Source of the DNA: DASSBR01 sp035708085
GTDB lineage: Bacteria; Pseudomonadota; Gammaproteobacteria; Natronospirales; DASSBR01
Direction of reading: 5' to 3'
Length of the DNA: 64,000 nucleotides
NCBI GenBank assembly: GCA_035708085.1
Contig: DASSTE010000028.1
Span: forward strand, 20,610 to 84,609
Position numbers and translations under genes: made by a program. Of this stretch, positions 34,446 to 43,475 are shown piece after piece (positions within the stretch are counted from its first letter, which is position 1; each line of letters begins with the position of its first letter). A model generated the notes under the pieces. That model made no database searches, had not been told where the DNA came from, and saw only the letters and a list, made by a program, of their open reading frames with translations.

Positions 34446-36386
34446 TTAGTTGGCCATTGCGGCCGGCCGCAACAGGGCCGTTGCGTCGGCGGTTGGAGCA
34501 TCGCCTTCCATTTGGCGTAGAAAGCCGTCGAACATCAGCAGCGCCCACAGCACCGGCGCATAGTCGTGTATACCCGCCTGGTGCTGATCGACGAGGCGGC
34601 GAAGTTGCGCGGATGCGAATATGCCGGTCCCTTCGAGCCGCGCTCCCAGCACCGTTTCACGCACCTGCTGCCTGAGCGCCCCCCGGAACCATTCCGGCAG
34701 CGGTACCGCGAAGCCCATCTTCGGCCGATACAGCACGTCGTTCGGAAGATACGGCTGGAGTGCCTTCTTGAGTATGTACTTGCCCTCGCGGCCCTTGAGT
34801 TTCAGCGCCGGTGACAGTCGTGCGGCCTGCTCGACGAAATGGTGGTCGAGGAAAGGCACGCGCACCTCGAGGCTGTGCGCCATGCTGGCGCGATCGACCT
34901 TGGTCAAAATGTCACCCGGCAGGTAGGTCTTCAGATCCAGGTACTGCACCAGCGACAGCGGATCTTCCGGGCCGCTTCGCGCGTAATGCCTGAAGACTTC
35001 AACCGACCGGTAATCCTGCAATTCGCGTTCGAACGACGCATTGAAAAGCCGCCGGCGCAGGTAATCCGGAAATATCGATACGCTGTCGAGATAACCGGCC
35101 AGTTGATCCATCGCAAGCGACTGGAACGTCGTCTTGGCGCGCAGGTAGCGCGGTGCCCAGTCGGCCTTCGGATAGGTCGCGCCGAGAAAGCCGAACAGCG
35201 GCGCGCGCAATGCCTGTGGAACGAGCGAGCGTACGCGCTGCTCATGCGCGCTCCACCGATGACGGCGATAGCCGGCGAAATTTTCGTCGCCGCCGTCGCC
35301 GGACAGCGCGACCGTCACCCGCTTCCGTGCCAGCCCGCAAACGCTGTACGTGGGAATCGCGGAGCTGTCGGCATAAGGCTCGTCGTAGGCTTTCACCAGC
35401 GTATCGATCAGGCCGACGTGAGTCGGTTCGACCTGCTCGACATGGTGGTTGGTGCGATAGCGGGCGGCGACCTGGGCGGCAAACGCCGCTTCGTTGTATT
35501 TGGGGTCGCCAAACGAGATCGAGCAGGTGTTGACGGGATCGTCCCGCAGTCCGGCCATCATCGCGACCACCGCGCTCGAGTCTACGCCGCCGGACAGGAA
35601 GGCGCCCAGCGGCACGTCGGCCATCAACCGGTATTCGACCGAACGCCGCAGGCCTTCAATCAAGGCTTCGCCCGCCTCGGCCTCGCCGGCGGACCGGGGC
35701 TCGAAATCGAGCGTCCAGTATTCTCTCGGCACCGGCGTCGCCCGGCCGCGCTGCAAGGTGAGCACATGCGCCGGCGCGAGCTTGCGCGCGCTCTTCAGAA
35801 TCGTCTTTGGATCGGGAACGTAGCCGAAGGTGAAATAATCCTCGACAGCAGTCGGCTCCATTGCGCGCGGCAGGTCCGGATGCAGCAGCAACGCCTTCAG
35901 CTCCGAGCCGAAGATCAGCCAGCCGGTGGGTAGCACCGCGTAATGCAGCGGCTTGATGCCGAGGCGGTCGCGCGCGAGAAACAGGCGGTCGCAATTGCGA
36001 TCCCAGAGCGCGAAGGCAAACATGCCGTTGAAATGCCTGACGCAGTCTTCGCCCCACTTCGCCCATGCGTACACGATCACCTCGGTGTCGCAGTGGGTGC
36101 GAAAGACATAGCCGTCGGCGGTCAATTCCTCCTTCAGTTCCTTGAAGTTATAAATTTCGCCGTTGTAGGTGACGCCGATAATGCCGTCGTCGCTGAACAG
36201 CGGCTGCTCGCCGCCGTCGAGATCAATGATCGACAGGCGCCGATGGCCGAGACCGAGTCCGGGCTCTACGTGAATGCCACTGCCGTCGGGGCCGCGGTGG
36301 GCCAGACTGTCCGTCATGCGCGTCAGCAATGCGCGGTCGATCGGCCGCCGCCCCGTCAAATCGAATATGCCGGCTATTCCACACAT
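34446..36386 (-). CDS. Exosortase-A-associated amidotransferase (asparagine synthetase B type)
   Basis: 646 aa. The MCGIAGIFDLTGRRPID start gives the Cys2 nucleophile; SLAHRGPDGSG, GVTYNGEIYNF, the PP-loop FLSGGVDSS and ALSGDGGDENFAGY follow. It matches the PEP-CTERM/EpsH1-associated amidotransferase family (TIGR03108) in length and in its WTLDFEPRSAGEAEAGE linker. It overlaps the GT upstream by 13 bases. Likely amidates a uronic acid of the exopolysaccharide. The intact glutaminase contrasts with the four Cys-less relatives in this window. Confidence 0.9.
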   Translation of the reverse strand: MCGIAGIFDLTGRRPIDRALLTRMTDSLAHRGPDGSGIHVEPGLGLGHRRLSIIDLDGGEQPLFSDDGIIGVTYNGEIYNFKELKEELTADGYVFRTHCDTEVIVYAWAKWGEDCVRHFNGMFAFALWDRNCDRLFLARDRLGIKPLHYAVLPTGWLIFGSELKALLLHPDLPRAMEPTAVEDYFTFGYVPDPKTILKSARKLAPAHVLTLQRGRATPVPREYWTLDFEPRSAGEAEAGEALIEGLRRSVEYRLMADVPLGAFLSGGVDSSAVVAMMAGLRDDPVNTCSISFGDPKYNEAAFAAQVAARYRTNHHVEQVEPTHVGLIDTLVKAYDEPYADSSAIPTYSVCGLARKRVTVALSGDGGDENFAGYRRHRWSAHEQRVRSLVPQALRAPLFGFLGATYPKADWAPRYLRAKTTFQSLAMDQLAGYLDSVSIFPDYLRRRLFNASFERELQDYRSVEVFRHYARSGPEDPLSLVQYLDLKTYLPGDILTKVDRASMAHSLEVRVPFLDHHFVEQAARLSPALKLKGREGKYILKKALQPYLPNDVLYRPKMGFAVPLPEWFRGALRQQVRETVLGARLEGTGIFASAQLRRLVDQHQAGIHDYAPVLWALLMFDGFLRQMEGDAPTADATALLRPAAMAN

Positions 36387-37618
36387 TGTCGTTTTCCTGC
36401 TGCCGTTTCCGTACCCAAAAATCCGTCGTACAGGCTGGTGTAGGCGGCGACCATCGCATCCAGACTGAACTCGCGTTCGGCGCGCTCACGCCCCGCCTGT
36501 CCGTGCGCGACTGCGCGCTCCGGTGCAGCCACGTATTGCTCGATTGCGCCGGCCAGCGCCGCGGCGTCGGCAGGTGGAATCAGCGCCCCCGTTCTACCGT
36601 CCAGCACCAATTCCGGACTGCCGCCGACGCGCGTGGCGATCACCGGCAGGCCCGACGCCATGGCTTCGAGTATCGTGTTCGAGATGCCCTCGTTGAGCGA
36701 CGGCAGCACAAATACATCGAGGCCCTGCAGTATCGCGGCAATGTCGTCACGGCGGCCGGGCAGCCACGCCAGCGCCGACAGCCCTTCGCGCTCCAGCACT
36801 GCCTTCGATTCGCGCCGCAGCGGCCCGTCCCCGACCATCACCAGACGTACCGTGTCCTGCAGCGCCGGGTGCTCGCGGAGCAGCGCCGCAAAAGCTCGCG
36901 CCAGAGTGACCTGGTCCTTGACCGGATCCATGCGGCCGACGGTGCCGACGATGAATTTGCCCGGACCGAATTCACGCCCGGCGCTGGCGACCAGCGCCTG
37001 CCGCGCGCGGCGCGCGGGACAAAAGGCGGCGGTATCGACACCGTTGCAGATCGACACCACCCGCTCGCCGGGGATGCCGACCGTGTCCCTCAGCCAGCCG
37101 CCCAGATGATTCGAAACGGTGACCTGGCGGTGAATCAGCGGCGATACCGCTCGCCGCAGCCATTTGTACTTGCGGCTGTCGCCGTTCAGGTCGGTCATGT
37201 CCCAGCCGTGTTCGCCGTGAATCCGCCGCGGCACGCCGGCTAACGCGGCGACGACGGCGCTGTCCAGCGTGCCGTAATTGCGCGTGTGGACGATGTCCGG
37301 CTTGAGCCGTCGGAGCAGCCGCCACAGGCGCACGTAAACGCCGAAGTCCTTGCCGGCGCGCTTGTGCAGCGCAAACACCCGCACGCCCGGCCTGGTGATG
37401 CGCTCGCGGAAATCAGTGAAGTGACTGAGGCAGATCACCACGTGGCGATAGCGCTCAGGCATCCGGTTGATCAGGTTGACGAGGCCGTTTTCGAGGCCGC
37501 CGACATCGAGCGAAAAGACGATGTGCACGATCAGCGGATACGAGGCAGCCGCACGCAACCGCGTCGTCTCGGCCGGCAGGCTTGTATCGTCCCGCATCGT
37601 GCTGCTGCGAACGTTCAT
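36374..37618 (-). CDS. Exosortase-A-associated glycosyltransferase (TIGR03088-like, GT4)
   Basis: 414 aa from the ATG at 37618, which overlaps the exosortase stop as ATGA. The HIVFSLDVGGLENGLVNLIN opening is diagnostic of the PEP-CTERM/EpsH1 sugar transferase 2 family. The donor domain has FIVGTVGRMDPVKDQVTL and the E-x7-E loop LNEGISNTILEAMASGLPVIA. It adds a sugar to the lipid-linked repeat. Its last 13 bases overlap the downstream amidotransferase start. Confidence 0.9.
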   Translation of the reverse strand: MNVRSSTMRDDTSLPAETTRLRAAASYPLIVHIVFSLDVGGLENGLVNLINRMPERYRHVVICLSHFTDFRERITRPGVRVFALHKRAGKDFGVYVRLWRLLRRLKPDIVHTRNYGTLDSAVVAALAGVPRRIHGEHGWDMTDLNGDSRKYKWLRRAVSPLIHRQVTVSNHLGGWLRDTVGIPGERVVSICNGVDTAAFCPARRARQALVASAGREFGPGKFIVGTVGRMDPVKDQVTLARAFAALLREHPALQDTVRLVMVGDGPLRRESKAVLEREGLSALAWLPGRRDDIAAILQGLDVFVLPSLNEGISNTILEAMASGLPVIATRVGGSPELVLDGRTGALIPPADAAALAGAIEQYVAAPERAVAHGQAGRERAEREFSLDAMVAAYTSLYDGFLGTETAAGKRQCVE

Positions 37619-39180
37619 GGCATTGCCAGCCGACGTTCGAGTTGCGGGTACAGTGTTTTCGTCAGGTTCGCCAGCGCCGCCTCAGCGCGCTGCCGACCGC
37701 CGGGCCGGTAGTCCGTCGATACGGCGACCACTGAAGAAGTCAGCCCGGCGCCGCTCAACTGTGCCCATGCCTGCCAGCCGCGCACGCGCACCCGGCTCGT
37801 CAACGTACGGCCATTGACGCCGTACCAGTACCAGACGATGCGCCTGTCGAAGCGGCTGCCGAGACGAATTTCGCGAACCGTAAGCCGGTCGCCGCCGGGC
37901 AAGGTCAGCGTGCGGGTCGATGAGCCCGCAAGGATGTAGTGGTCGGCATCGTATAGCCGGTTGTGATAGGCCAACAGGTCGTGACCATCGACCTGTGCGC
38001 CATGATAAATGGCCGCATACAAATCCACCCGCCATCCATTGTCGCGCGCATAAGTGCCCTCTATGCGCGTATCGGCGCCGGCATATGCCGGATGCCACGC
38101 GCCCGCGTCCGCATTGCTCCTCAGTGCCCATCCGCCCGCGCCGGGCAGCGACAGCGACTGCACCGGCTGAGACGGGACGCGGCTTTGCATCCATGCGGCC
38201 GAAGCCGGCGCCGCCACCAGCAGCGCCAGTGCAACCACCCCTGCCGGAATCACGCGCTGCCATGATGCGTCTGCTGTTCGTCCGCCCCGGGCCGGCAATT
38301 CACGCGGCTCTTCGCGCAAGAACCAGCCGGCCAGCAGCAGCAGGAACAGCACCGTGCCGAAAAACTGCCAGCCAAAGATCATGTGATCCGTACCTTCGGC
38401 GTACTGCACGCCGAACGTGCCGCCGATCAGGATCGTGAAATACACGCGCAGGCCGTTTGCGATGATGGGCACGATCATCGAAGCGATGACGAATCCGACC
38501 CGCCGCCAGATGCTATTGAACATCAGGTAAGCGAACAGGATGCCGAGCGCGGTGCAGGCGAGGAAAAACCGGACGCCGCTACAGGCCTCCTCAACGTTGG
38601 CCGTCATCCAGGGTGTCATGATGCTGTGGCCCTGCAGCAGCACGGGCGTCCCCATCAGGTGCAGGGCCTTGACGCTGAATACGGCGGTGAATGTCTGCAG
38701 CGGCCCGACCATCGAATGCAGGAAGCCGAACGGGATCGCGAAAACGAGATATGCAAGCGGAAACGCCAGGGCGCGCGTCACCGCGGTCCCGAAGAACAGC
38801 AACACCAGGATCGGAAAGGTGCCGACAAAAGCAACCTGCTGGACTATGTCGACATTGGCTATGCGGCCGAGGAACCAGACGAAAACGGTTGCGGCGAGTA
38901 ACGGCAGCGCCCATGGACATACGCGGGGCGCATAGCCCGCCGTCAGCTCATGCCGCTTCGACCAGGCAAGCCACACGCAGACCGGAAAAATCAGGAACGC
39001 ATACTGGAACATGCCGGTGTGTTCCCAGGCGGTTACCAGAGAAACGACGGTCGTCCAGTAGAGAGCGATCAGCACGGCCGCGGCAGCCGCGAAGCCGGCC
39101 CCGGCCTGGCGCCACGAGACCGGGCGATCGATTGTCACCTGCTCGGCAACGGCGGCTTTTTCCAGCGTGACGCGATTCAT
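37615..39180 (-). CDS. xrtA: Exosortase A fused to an EpsI domain
   Basis: 521 aa. Eight or so membrane helices hold the catalytic set of exosortases: Cys200 in EEACSGVRFF, Arg245 in ANGLRVY and His266 in TDHMIFGW. Residues 310-521 form an EpsI (DUF3485-like) periplasmic domain, as is common for XrtA. The enzyme cleaves PEP-CTERM sorting signals at the membrane and transfers the protein, probably to a glycolipid made by this locus. It is coupled to both flanking GT genes by four-base overlaps. No PEP-CTERM substrate is encoded in the window. Confidence 0.95.
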   Translation of the reverse strand: MNRVTLEKAAVAEQVTIDRPVSWRQAGAGFAAAAAVLIALYWTTVVSLVTAWEHTGMFQYAFLIFPVCVWLAWSKRHELTAGYAPRVCPWALPLLAATVFVWFLGRIANVDIVQQVAFVGTFPILVLLFFGTAVTRALAFPLAYLVFAIPFGFLHSMVGPLQTFTAVFSVKALHLMGTPVLLQGHSIMTPWMTANVEEACSGVRFFLACTALGILFAYLMFNSIWRRVGFVIASMIVPIIANGLRVYFTILIGGTFGVQYAEGTDHMIFGWQFFGTVLFLLLLAGWFLREEPRELPARGGRTADASWQRVIPAGVVALALLVAAPASAAWMQSRVPSQPVQSLSLPGAGGWALRSNADAGAWHPAYAGADTRIEGTYARDNGWRVDLYAAIYHGAQVDGHDLLAYHNRLYDADHYILAGSSTRTLTLPGGDRLTVREIRLGSRFDRRIVWYWYGVNGRTLTSRVRVRGWQAWAQLSGAGLTSSVVAVSTDYRPGGRQRAEAALANLTKTLYPQLERRLAMP

Positions 39181-40430
39181 GCGCGCATCTCCGCGGCCGG
39201 CTCGGCGATAGTCTCGTCGTCCGCGGACAGCGACGGCACAGCAATCAGCCGATCCAGCAGTCCGAGATTGGCGTCCCAGTCATAGTGCGCCTGGACGAAC
39301 CTTCGCAGCGTGGCATCGGGCTGCGCCGGATCGCGCGCCCCCATCGTGTCGACAACTGCCGCCGCAAACGCCTCGGGCGACGCGGCGGTCATGGCTGCGC
39401 GACCGGGAAATTCGGCAATGCCTTCGAAGGCCTGCGGCGTCCCGATCACCGGCGTTCCCATTGCGAGCGCTTCCAGTACCTTGTTCTGAATGCCGCGCGC
39501 CACCTTGAGCGGTGCGACCGCGACATGCGCGTGCCGCACGAATGGCTTCACGTCGGTCACGCGCCCGGTCACGCGGATGCCGGGCTCCTCCGCCAGAGCG
39601 CGCACCGCGCGAGTCGGGCGGGCGCCGACGATGTAGAACAAGGCATCCGGCCGGCGACGCCGAATGTGGGGGAAAATCTCCCGGGCGAACCAGCCGACGC
39701 CTTCCGCATTGGCGCGGTAGTCCATCATGCCGGTAAACACGATGACGGGGCCGCGCTCCGGGTACGGATTATCCATCACCTGTGCCGGGTCGAAGATGTC
39801 GCTGTCGACGCCATTGGACAAGCCGTACACATTCGATCCCGCGCCGGCGACAGCCTGGCGGAAGAAAGCCGCTTCGTCGGACGATACGAAAATCGCGGCA
39901 TCGAACGTCTGCGCGATCTGCCGCTCCACCTCGGCCAGCTTGCGCGCCTCGCGCGCATAAACCACGCTCGCCGGCCAGCGGGCCGACCGTGCGTACTGCT
40001 GCCACTTCGCCGAATCCACATCGACGAAATCCATGATCCGCCGACCGCACATCGGGTCCGCCGGTACGTACTGTCCTGTCGATGACGAAAACGCGATGAC
40101 TGCCGCAACCGGCTGCGTCTTCAGCACCCGCCGTACCCAGCGGCGCAAGTGCCGATTGCGGTAATAACGCAGCGTCAGCGGCTCGCCCGTCAGCAGGCCG
40201 ACGAGGCTGCGCAACCGCGCCGCCTTCGGATTCAGGTTCATCGCGCAGATACTCGCGCAGAGCGGTCGCAGGTCGTCCAGGTACACGCGATCGCGCGGGT
40301 CGTCAATAAACGTGCCCAGGTGCACCCGGTACCGCGCGGCAAGATGCCGCAGCATGTGGTACGAGCGAATCTTGTCGCCCTTGTCGGGCGGAAACGGAAT
40401 GCGGTGCGTGATGAATACGATGTCGTTCAT
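39177..40430 (-). CDS. Exosortase-A-associated glycosyltransferase (TIGR03087-like, GT4)
   Basis: 417 aa from the ATG at 40430 (GGGGTGAAG upstream); a GTG at 40439 overlapping the FemAB stop as GTGA is the alternative. The opening VFITHRIPFPPDKGDKIRSYHML is highly characteristic of PEP-CTERM/EpsH1 sugar transferase 1. The donor domain has VIVFTGMMDYRANAEGV and the late loop GIQNKVLEALAMGTPVI. Adds a sugar to the repeat. The stop overlaps the exosortase start by four bases. Confidence 0.9.
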   Translation of the reverse strand: MNDIVFITHRIPFPPDKGDKIRSYHMLRHLAARYRVHLGTFIDDPRDRVYLDDLRPLCASICAMNLNPKAARLRSLVGLLTGEPLTLRYYRNRHLRRWVRRVLKTQPVAAVIAFSSSTGQYVPADPMCGRRIMDFVDVDSAKWQQYARSARWPASVVYAREARKLAEVERQIAQTFDAAIFVSSDEAAFFRQAVAGAGSNVYGLSNGVDSDIFDPAQVMDNPYPERGPVIVFTGMMDYRANAEGVGWFAREIFPHIRRRRPDALFYIVGARPTRAVRALAEEPGIRVTGRVTDVKPFVRHAHVAVAPLKVARGIQNKVLEALAMGTPVIGTPQAFEGIAEFPGRAAMTAASPEAFAAAVVDTMGARDPAQPDATLRRFVQAHYDWDANLGLLDRLIAVPSLSADDETIAEPAAEMRA

Positions 40431-40435
40431 CGTCT

Positions 40436-41479
40436 TCACCCCAGGTTCCGGGCAATCATCGGGCCGATCAGCCGCGTCAGCGGCACCGGCAGCCGCTTCC
40501 ACGCGTTGATCAGCGGCCGGTACTTCGGATTCGCCGGGCTGACGTTCGGGACCGTGGCGCGGTTGAAGAGCTGGTACTCGTAATGCAGTTGCGTCGGCTG
40601 CCAGCCCCAATGCTCCTTGAAGTCCCACGCGCCGCTGCCGCGCTTGCTGCGGCCGTAGTCGATCAGTGCGGCTCCGTTTTCGGCCGCATGGCGCATCAAT
40701 TCCCAGTAGAGGTAATAGTTCGACTTGAGCTGGCGCGCTTCGTCGGTGCCGCCGCCGTAATACACCAGCATTTCATCACGGAACCAGAAGTTCATCATGC
40801 TGCTGACCGGTCGCCCGTCGCAGGTGATGGTCATGATTTCGCAGGCGCGGCCGAACTCCTCTTTCAGCAGTTCGAAATAGCGCTTCGAAAATACCGGCGT
40901 GCCGAGGTTGCGCACCATCCTGGCGTAGATGTCGTAATGGCGGTCCACGGTTGTATCGAACTCGGTTTCTAGGCCCATGCGCTGACCCCGACGTACCTTG
41001 GTGCGCTGCTTGCCCGGAATAGCCTTGAAGTTCACGTCGGGATCGGGATCGATCGGGACGCGGAAAGTCGCGTAAAGGTCCTTGGTCGCCCATTCCTGCC
41101 GGTCGGCCTCGAGATTGCGCATCTCGAGATAGTCCACACGCAGGTCCTTTGCCAGTTTCCCGGCAGCTTCGACCAGTACGTTGGCTGCAGCGTCATCGCG
41201 TGCGGCGACGCCGCCGTAACTGCAAAACGGGGTCGAAATCAGCGCGTTGGAAAACAGCCGGCTGTTGACGTGAAACAGCGGCAAAACGCCGCCGATAACA
41301 CCGTCCTTTTCTGCATAGAGGTAATAGCTCGCGTGGCCGAAAGCGCGCTCGATCACGTGTCGCCAACCGGACAGATGAAAGAACGTCGCTGCCGGCGTGG
41401 CACGGACAAAGTCGTCCCAGCGGCCGGTGGAGATTTCCGCCAGCGGTACGACCTGCCATCCTGAATAGCCGTTAACCAT
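40436..41479 (-). CDS. Exosortase-A-associated FemAB-family acyltransferase
   Basis: 347 aa from the ATG at 41479 (CAGGGA upstream). GNAT-like FemAB fold: SRLFSNALISTPFCSYGGVAA, the YLEMRNLE strand, KVRRGQRMGLE, and the C-terminal LIDYGRSKRGSGAWDFKEHWGW that marks the PEP-CTERM-associated FemAB proteins (TIGR03019). FemAB enzymes transfer amino acids from aminoacyl-tRNA to glycan precursors; here an acyl or aminoacyl decoration of the polysaccharide is likely. It follows the deacetylase after 23 bases that include an eight-A tract. Confidence 0.88.
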   Translation of the reverse strand: MVNGYSGWQVVPLAEISTGRWDDFVRATPAATFFHLSGWRHVIERAFGHASYYLYAEKDGVIGGVLPLFHVNSRLFSNALISTPFCSYGGVAARDDAAANVLVEAAGKLAKDLRVDYLEMRNLEADRQEWATKDLYATFRVPIDPDPDVNFKAIPGKQRTKVRRGQRMGLETEFDTTVDRHYDIYARMVRNLGTPVFSKRYFELLKEEFGRACEIMTITCDGRPVSSMMNFWFRDEMLVYYGGGTDEARQLKSNYYLYWELMRHAAENGAALIDYGRSKRGSGAWDFKEHWGWQPTQLHYEYQLFNRATVPNVSPANPKYRPLINAWKRLPVPLTRLIGPMIARNLG

Positions 41480-41502
41480 ACAATCCCTGTAAAAAAAATC
41501 GG

Positions 41503-42417
41503 TTACGCCCGGACCGGCTCCGCCCCGGGTTGTTCCAGCGCCGCGAGCGGGTAATGGCGACGGCCGTCGAGGAACACGCTGTCCATCCGTGTCCACTGAA
41601 AATCGTCCAGCAGCCTGGCAACCTTGGCTTCCATGCGGCCCAGGTTTACGTAATGCCGGAAACGCGACTTCAGATTCGCGCCCGCTACGCGCGGTTGTCC
41701 CGGGTCGATTTCCCACGGATGAAAATAAAATACGGCAGGTTGGCGATCCCGCCGGTTGACGCGCCGCAAAGCCCATCTGAACGGTGCGTACGGCAGCAGG
41801 CGAAACCAGCCACCGCCGCCGCACGGCAGGTTGCGGCCGGCCAGGCTCACCGTCGTCACCGGAATTTCCAGAGCGCCATGGGCCGCGGGGTAAAACGGAA
41901 ATCGCGGCGCGGCCGGCATCCCGTAGAGGTCATGCCGTATCGGGAATATGCTGGAGCTGTAGCGATAGCCGGCGGCAGCAAGCACATCCAGCGCCCATAA
42001 CGTGCCGGCGCCAATCGAGTAGCTGGGTGCGCGATAACCTGCGACGGCTTGTCCCGAGATGTCTTCCAGCAGCCCCTTCGCCCGCGTCACGTCGCGACGA
42101 AACTCGGCCGGCGTCTGCCGGGTAATACGCTTGTGCGCGTAGCCGTGGCTGGCCACTTCGTGGCCTTGGGTGACGATCCGGCGGACCAACTCGGGGTGAT
42201 GCTCTGCGATCCACCCGAGCACGAAAAAAGTGGCCTTGATCCCGCGCCGCTCGAGCATCGCCAGAATCCGGTCGGTGTTCGCCTCCACGCGCCGCGGCAT
42301 CCGCTCCCAGTCGCCGCGCCTGATGTACGGCTCCAGCGCGGAAACCTGGAAGTAGTCTTCGACATCGATCGTCATTGCATTGACGATCGCGGCAGCCGCC
42401 GGCGCTTCATTCGGCAT
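41503..42417 (-). CDS. Exosortase-A-associated polysaccharide deacetylase (NodB/CE4, DUF3473 tail)
   Basis: 304 aa from the ATG at 42417, which overlaps the ATPase stop by one base (TAATG). The CE4 metal site is seen as TIDVEDYF (first Asp pair) and SHGYAHKRI (His-x-x-x-His). GYRAPSYSIG is motif 3 and AVFYFHPWEIDP is the DUF3473 extension of the PEP-CTERM deacetylase family (TIGR03006). It removes N- or O-acetyl groups from the polysaccharide. No secretion signal is evident, as usual in this family. Confidence 0.92.
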   Translation of the reverse strand: MPNEAPAAAAIVNAMTIDVEDYFQVSALEPYIRRGDWERMPRRVEANTDRILAMLERRGIKATFFVLGWIAEHHPELVRRIVTQGHEVASHGYAHKRITRQTPAEFRRDVTRAKGLLEDISGQAVAGYRAPSYSIGAGTLWALDVLAAAGYRYSSSIFPIRHDLYGMPAAPRFPFYPAAHGALEIPVTTVSLAGRNLPCGGGGWFRLLPYAPFRWALRRVNRRDRQPAVFYFHPWEIDPGQPRVAGANLKSRFRHYVNLGRMEAKVARLLDDFQWTRMDSVFLDGRRHYPLAALEQPGAEPVRA

Positions 42418-43466
42418 TACGCGCTCCCGTCCTGCGACTGCCGATACGGCAGGGGCTCCTCGTCGCCGGAAAAACGACCGCCCGCCCCCGCCGCGACGCG
42501 GCGGTTCATGCTGTTGAGCAAAAAATTCAGCTTGCGGTCGAGCGCCTCGATCTGCTCCTCTATCGGCCGCATATGAATCTGCTCGGTCGACGGTCCAGGC
42601 AGGTGCGTCGGCGCAGGTGGCGACGATGGTTGCGCCGTTGCCGCGTCCGGCGGTCCGATCTCGTCGTTCATTTCGTCGATCACCGCCTGAATGTTGGCGC
42701 GGTCGATGAAGTGCAACTCCTCGAGGTAGCCATAAAGCAGCGCACGGTCCATCAGCATATTGATGCGACGCGGGACGCCGCCGGTCCATTTGTGCACAAG
42801 TTCGAACACTTCGGGGGCCAGCCCCGGCGCATTGCGCCAACCGACCGCCCGCAGCCGATAAATGATGTAGTTGCGGGTTTCCTCGGCCGATAGCGATTCG
42901 AGCTTGTACCACGCGATGGTGCGCTGCTTGAACTGCTCCATGCCGCGACGCTGCAAGGTGTCGCGCAACTCCGTTTGGCCGACCAGGAATATCTGCACGA
43001 GCGCGCGTCCCCCGACCTCGAGATTCGACAGCATCCGCAACTCTTCAAGCGCGGCGGGAGTCAGCGTCTGCGCCTCGTCGACAATCAGCAGCGCGCCCTC
43101 GCCCTGCTGGCAGCTCAGCAGCAGGTCGCGCCTCAGATCTTCGACCAGCGCCACCTTGCTGCGGCCCTCGATGTTCACGCCGAAGGCAGACGCAACCGCC
43201 GGCATGACGTCGGGCGCATCCAGGTTCGCCGAAGCGATATTCGCCGTCAGCATGTGCCGGCCCGACAACTCCTTGTACAGCGCCTGGATCAGCAGCGTCT
43301 TTCCGGTGCCGACGTCACCGGTAATGACGACGAAACCTTCGCGCTGCTCAAGCCCGTACAACAGGTACGACAGCGCGCGCTTGTGCCCCGTGCTCGGAAA
43401 CAGGAAGCGCACGTCGGGCGTAAGCTGAAATGGCTTGCCGGTAAATTTGTAGAATTGCTGGTACAT
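42417..43466 (-). CDS. Exosortase-A-associated AAA+ secretion ATPase (ExeA-like)
   Basis: 349 aa. Walker A is GDVGTGKT (residues 50-57) and Walker B is ALLIVDEAQ. The opening MYQQFYKFTGKPFQLTPDV is typical of the PEP-CTERM-associated ATPases related to ExeA/GspA (TIGR03015). The C-terminal 70 residues are Pro-rich and then basic, and may tether it to partners. It probably energises assembly or regulation of the export complex. It follows the outer-membrane barrel gene by 9 bases. Confidence 0.92.
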   Translation of the reverse strand: MYQQFYKFTGKPFQLTPDVRFLFPSTGHKRALSYLLYGLEQREGFVVITGDVGTGKTLLIQALYKELSGRHMLTANIASANLDAPDVMPAVASAFGVNIEGRSKVALVEDLRRDLLLSCQQGEGALLIVDEAQTLTPAALEELRMLSNLEVGGRALVQIFLVGQTELRDTLQRRGMEQFKQRTIAWYKLESLSAEETRNYIIYRLRAVGWRNAPGLAPEVFELVHKWTGGVPRRINMLMDRALLYGYLEELHFIDRANIQAVIDEMNDEIGPPDAATAQPSSPPAPTHLPGPSTEQIHMRPIEEQIEALDRKLNFLLNSMNRRVAAGAGGRFSGDEEPLPYRQSQDGSA

Positions 43467-43475
43467 AAGCTTCCG

